From assembly GCA_004173185.1 (NCBI GenBank), contig SEFZ01000004.1, positions 186,001 to 250,000 of the forward strand: DNA of 64,000 nt. Reading direction: 5' to 3'. Shown here one piece after another: positions 63,185 to 64,000 of the stretch (positions are counted from its first letter, which is position 1; every line of letters begins with the position of its first letter). This DNA is from Sphingomonadales bacterium. GTDB taxonomy: Bacteria > Pseudomonadota > Alphaproteobacteria > Sphingomonadales > Sphingomonadaceae. The position numbers were made by a program, and so were the translations under genes. A model generated the notes under the pieces. That model had not been told where the DNA came from. It saw only the letters and a program-made list of their open reading frames with translations, and did no database searches.

Positions 63185-64000
63185 GCAGCGGGTCCTCCGT
63201 GGCATTGCTCGTTCCAACAGCCTCATTCTCAATAGGGCGGCGGCGCAGTTGCTCGCCCAGGCCGAGGATGACCTTGGCGAGGGCGGGCAGCACCAGCAGC
63301 GTCAAGATGGTCGCTGCGATAAGGCCGCCGATCACCACCATCGCCAACGGCTTTTGAACCTCGGCGCCGGTTCCGTGCGCCAGCGCCATCGGCACGAAGC
63401 CAATGGCCGGCACGAACCCGGTCATGATGACCGGCCGCACGCGCTCGAACGTGCCTTCGACGATTGCCCTGCCGAGCTCCACGCCCGCCTCGAGCCGCTC
63501 GCGAATCGAGGACATGACGACCAGCCCGTTGAGTACCGCGACGCCTGCGAGGCAGATGAAGCCGACCGCCGCCGAGACCGAGAACGGGATGCCGGTCATC
63601 AGCAGCGTGAACACGCCGCCTGCCAGGCCCAGCGGCACTGCCGCGAACACCGCCGCCGCGCGCGCGAACCCGCCGAGCGCCATGTAGAGCAGCCCGAAGA
63701 TGATCGCGAAGCACAGGGGGACGACGATCGCCAGCCGGTCCGACGCCGCCTGCAGGTTCTGGAATTGCCCGCCCCACTCGAGATACGAGCCGGTCGGCAG
63801 CGCCACCTTCTCGACCTTCGACAGCGCCTCGGCGACGAACGATCCAACATCGCGGCCACGCACGTTGGCCTGGATCACCATGCGGCGCTTGCCATTCTCG
63901 CGGCTGATCTGGTTCAACCCTTCGCTGAACCGGAACTGCGCCACCTGCGCCAGCGGCACCGAGCCGCGCTTCTCGTCCGCTTCCTGCGGCAGAAGCACGG
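63177..64000 (-). CDS. CusA/CzcA-family HME-RND pump (partial)
   Basis: The C-terminal 273 residues of a heavy-metal RND transporter (families are about 1040 aa). TM helices are visible, for example PLCFAIIFGLLYMALGGF and VGFICLAGVAVLNGLVVMSSI. The VLNG and MTGFVPAIGFVPMALAHGTGAEVQKPLA segments are typical of CzcA/CusA (GAEVQRPLA). The start lies right of the window. Periplasmic and cytoplasmic metals such as Co, Zn, Cd or Cu/Ag are possible. It precedes the small HTH and P1B-4 ATPase genes on the same strand. Confidence 0.92.
   Translation of the reverse strand, partial: VLLPQEADEKRGSVPLAQVAQFRFSEGLNQISRENGKRRMVIQANVRGRDVGSFVAEALSKVEKVALPTGSYLEWGGQFQNLQAASDRLAIVVPLCFAIIFGLLYMALGGFARAAAVFAAVPLGLAGGVFTLLMTGIPFSVSAAVGFICLAGVAVLNGLVVMSSIRERLEAGVELGRAIVEGTFERVRPVIMTGFVPAIGFVPMALAHGTGAEVQKPLAMVVIGGLIAATILTLLVLPALAKVILGLGEQLRRRPIENEAVGTSNATEDPLRE

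Larger units (their letters stand above)
46506..64000. mobile_element. Second accessory region (element B), right end outside window
   Basis: From the tRNA 3' end onward come a large serine recombinase, a ParB-like protein, many unrecognised coupled genes, a ubiquitin-like operon, regulators and heavy-metal pumps. This content is typical of integrative or plasmid-derived islands. No second copy of the 44-bp repeat is seen before 64000, so the right boundary is not in view. An origin or transfer genes are not seen. Confidence 0.55.

Noticed and set aside
1..64000. CRISPR arrays, rRNA genes, complete prophage
   Set aside because: No regularly spaced direct repeats, no rRNA sequence and no phage structural genes were seen.

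Overview
The window is high-GC DNA from an alphaproteobacterium, most likely a sphingomonad (Sphingomonas or a close relative). The grounds are the short-form HisG, the BolA / J-domain pair, aerobic cobaltochelatase CobS/CobT, a GDH-180 type glutamate dehydrogenase, abundant TonB-dependent receptors, and sphingomonad-style IS5 transposase remnants. This placement is inferred from family resemblance only; no search was run.

Positions 1 to about 28125 are a chromosomal backbone. They hold hisD-hisG (minus strand), a DUF2332 protein, an alpha/beta hydrolase, a lipocalin lipoprotein, pirin / GST / BolA facing a J-domain protein, a four-gene VOC/DUF1428 operon divergent from an HxlR regulator, and cobS-(small gene)-cobT-RHH. 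Next comes an iron-uptake block. A siderophore-type TonB receptor, a Sel1 protein and a PiuC-like dioxygenase run on the plus strand. A PepSY / DUF2271 / DUF4198 / ApbE operon runs on the minus strand. Similar 15-bp palindromes sit in front of both transcription units, and the DUF2271 protein carries an ApbE-type flavinylation motif. NAD-glutamate dehydrogenase and a PAS protein close the block.

At 28126 a tRNA-Thr(CGT) gene is split by an integrated element of about 18.3 kb (element A), bounded by identical 44-bp repeats at 28152-28195 and 46462-46505. Joining the flanks on paper rebuilds a perfect 76-nt tRNA. Element A carries a tyrosine integrase whose last codons lie inside the tRNA, and an Xre-like regulator with a palindromic operator. 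Its cargo includes a three-gene ABC-3C-type conflict system (lipase-like effector, middle component, SMC-like ATPase). It also has a decayed composite transposon with IS5-like ends carrying a TolB-like protein, a TonB receptor and a Tat-type GH1 glycosidase, and a MACPF-domain protein.

Beyond the right att repeat lies a second accessory region (called element B here), running to the end of the window. It begins with a large serine recombinase that also ends inside the tRNA fragment. It continues with a ParB-like protein, a tightly coupled set of unrecognised genes (50714-54836), and a four-gene operon (55836-58557) encoding an unknown protein, an AAA-type ATPase, a single-domain multiubiquitin-like protein and a ThiF/E1-like enzyme. 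I see no E2 or JAB partner. The region ends with two regulators or hypotheticals and a metal-resistance module (P1B-4 ATPase, small HTH protein, end of a CusA/CzcA-type RND pump).

The most interesting systems are the ABC-3C operon with a lipase effector, the minimal ubiquitin-like operon, and the way element A removes the acceptor-stem identity pairs of its target tRNA while borrowing tRNA sequence for the end of its own integrase.
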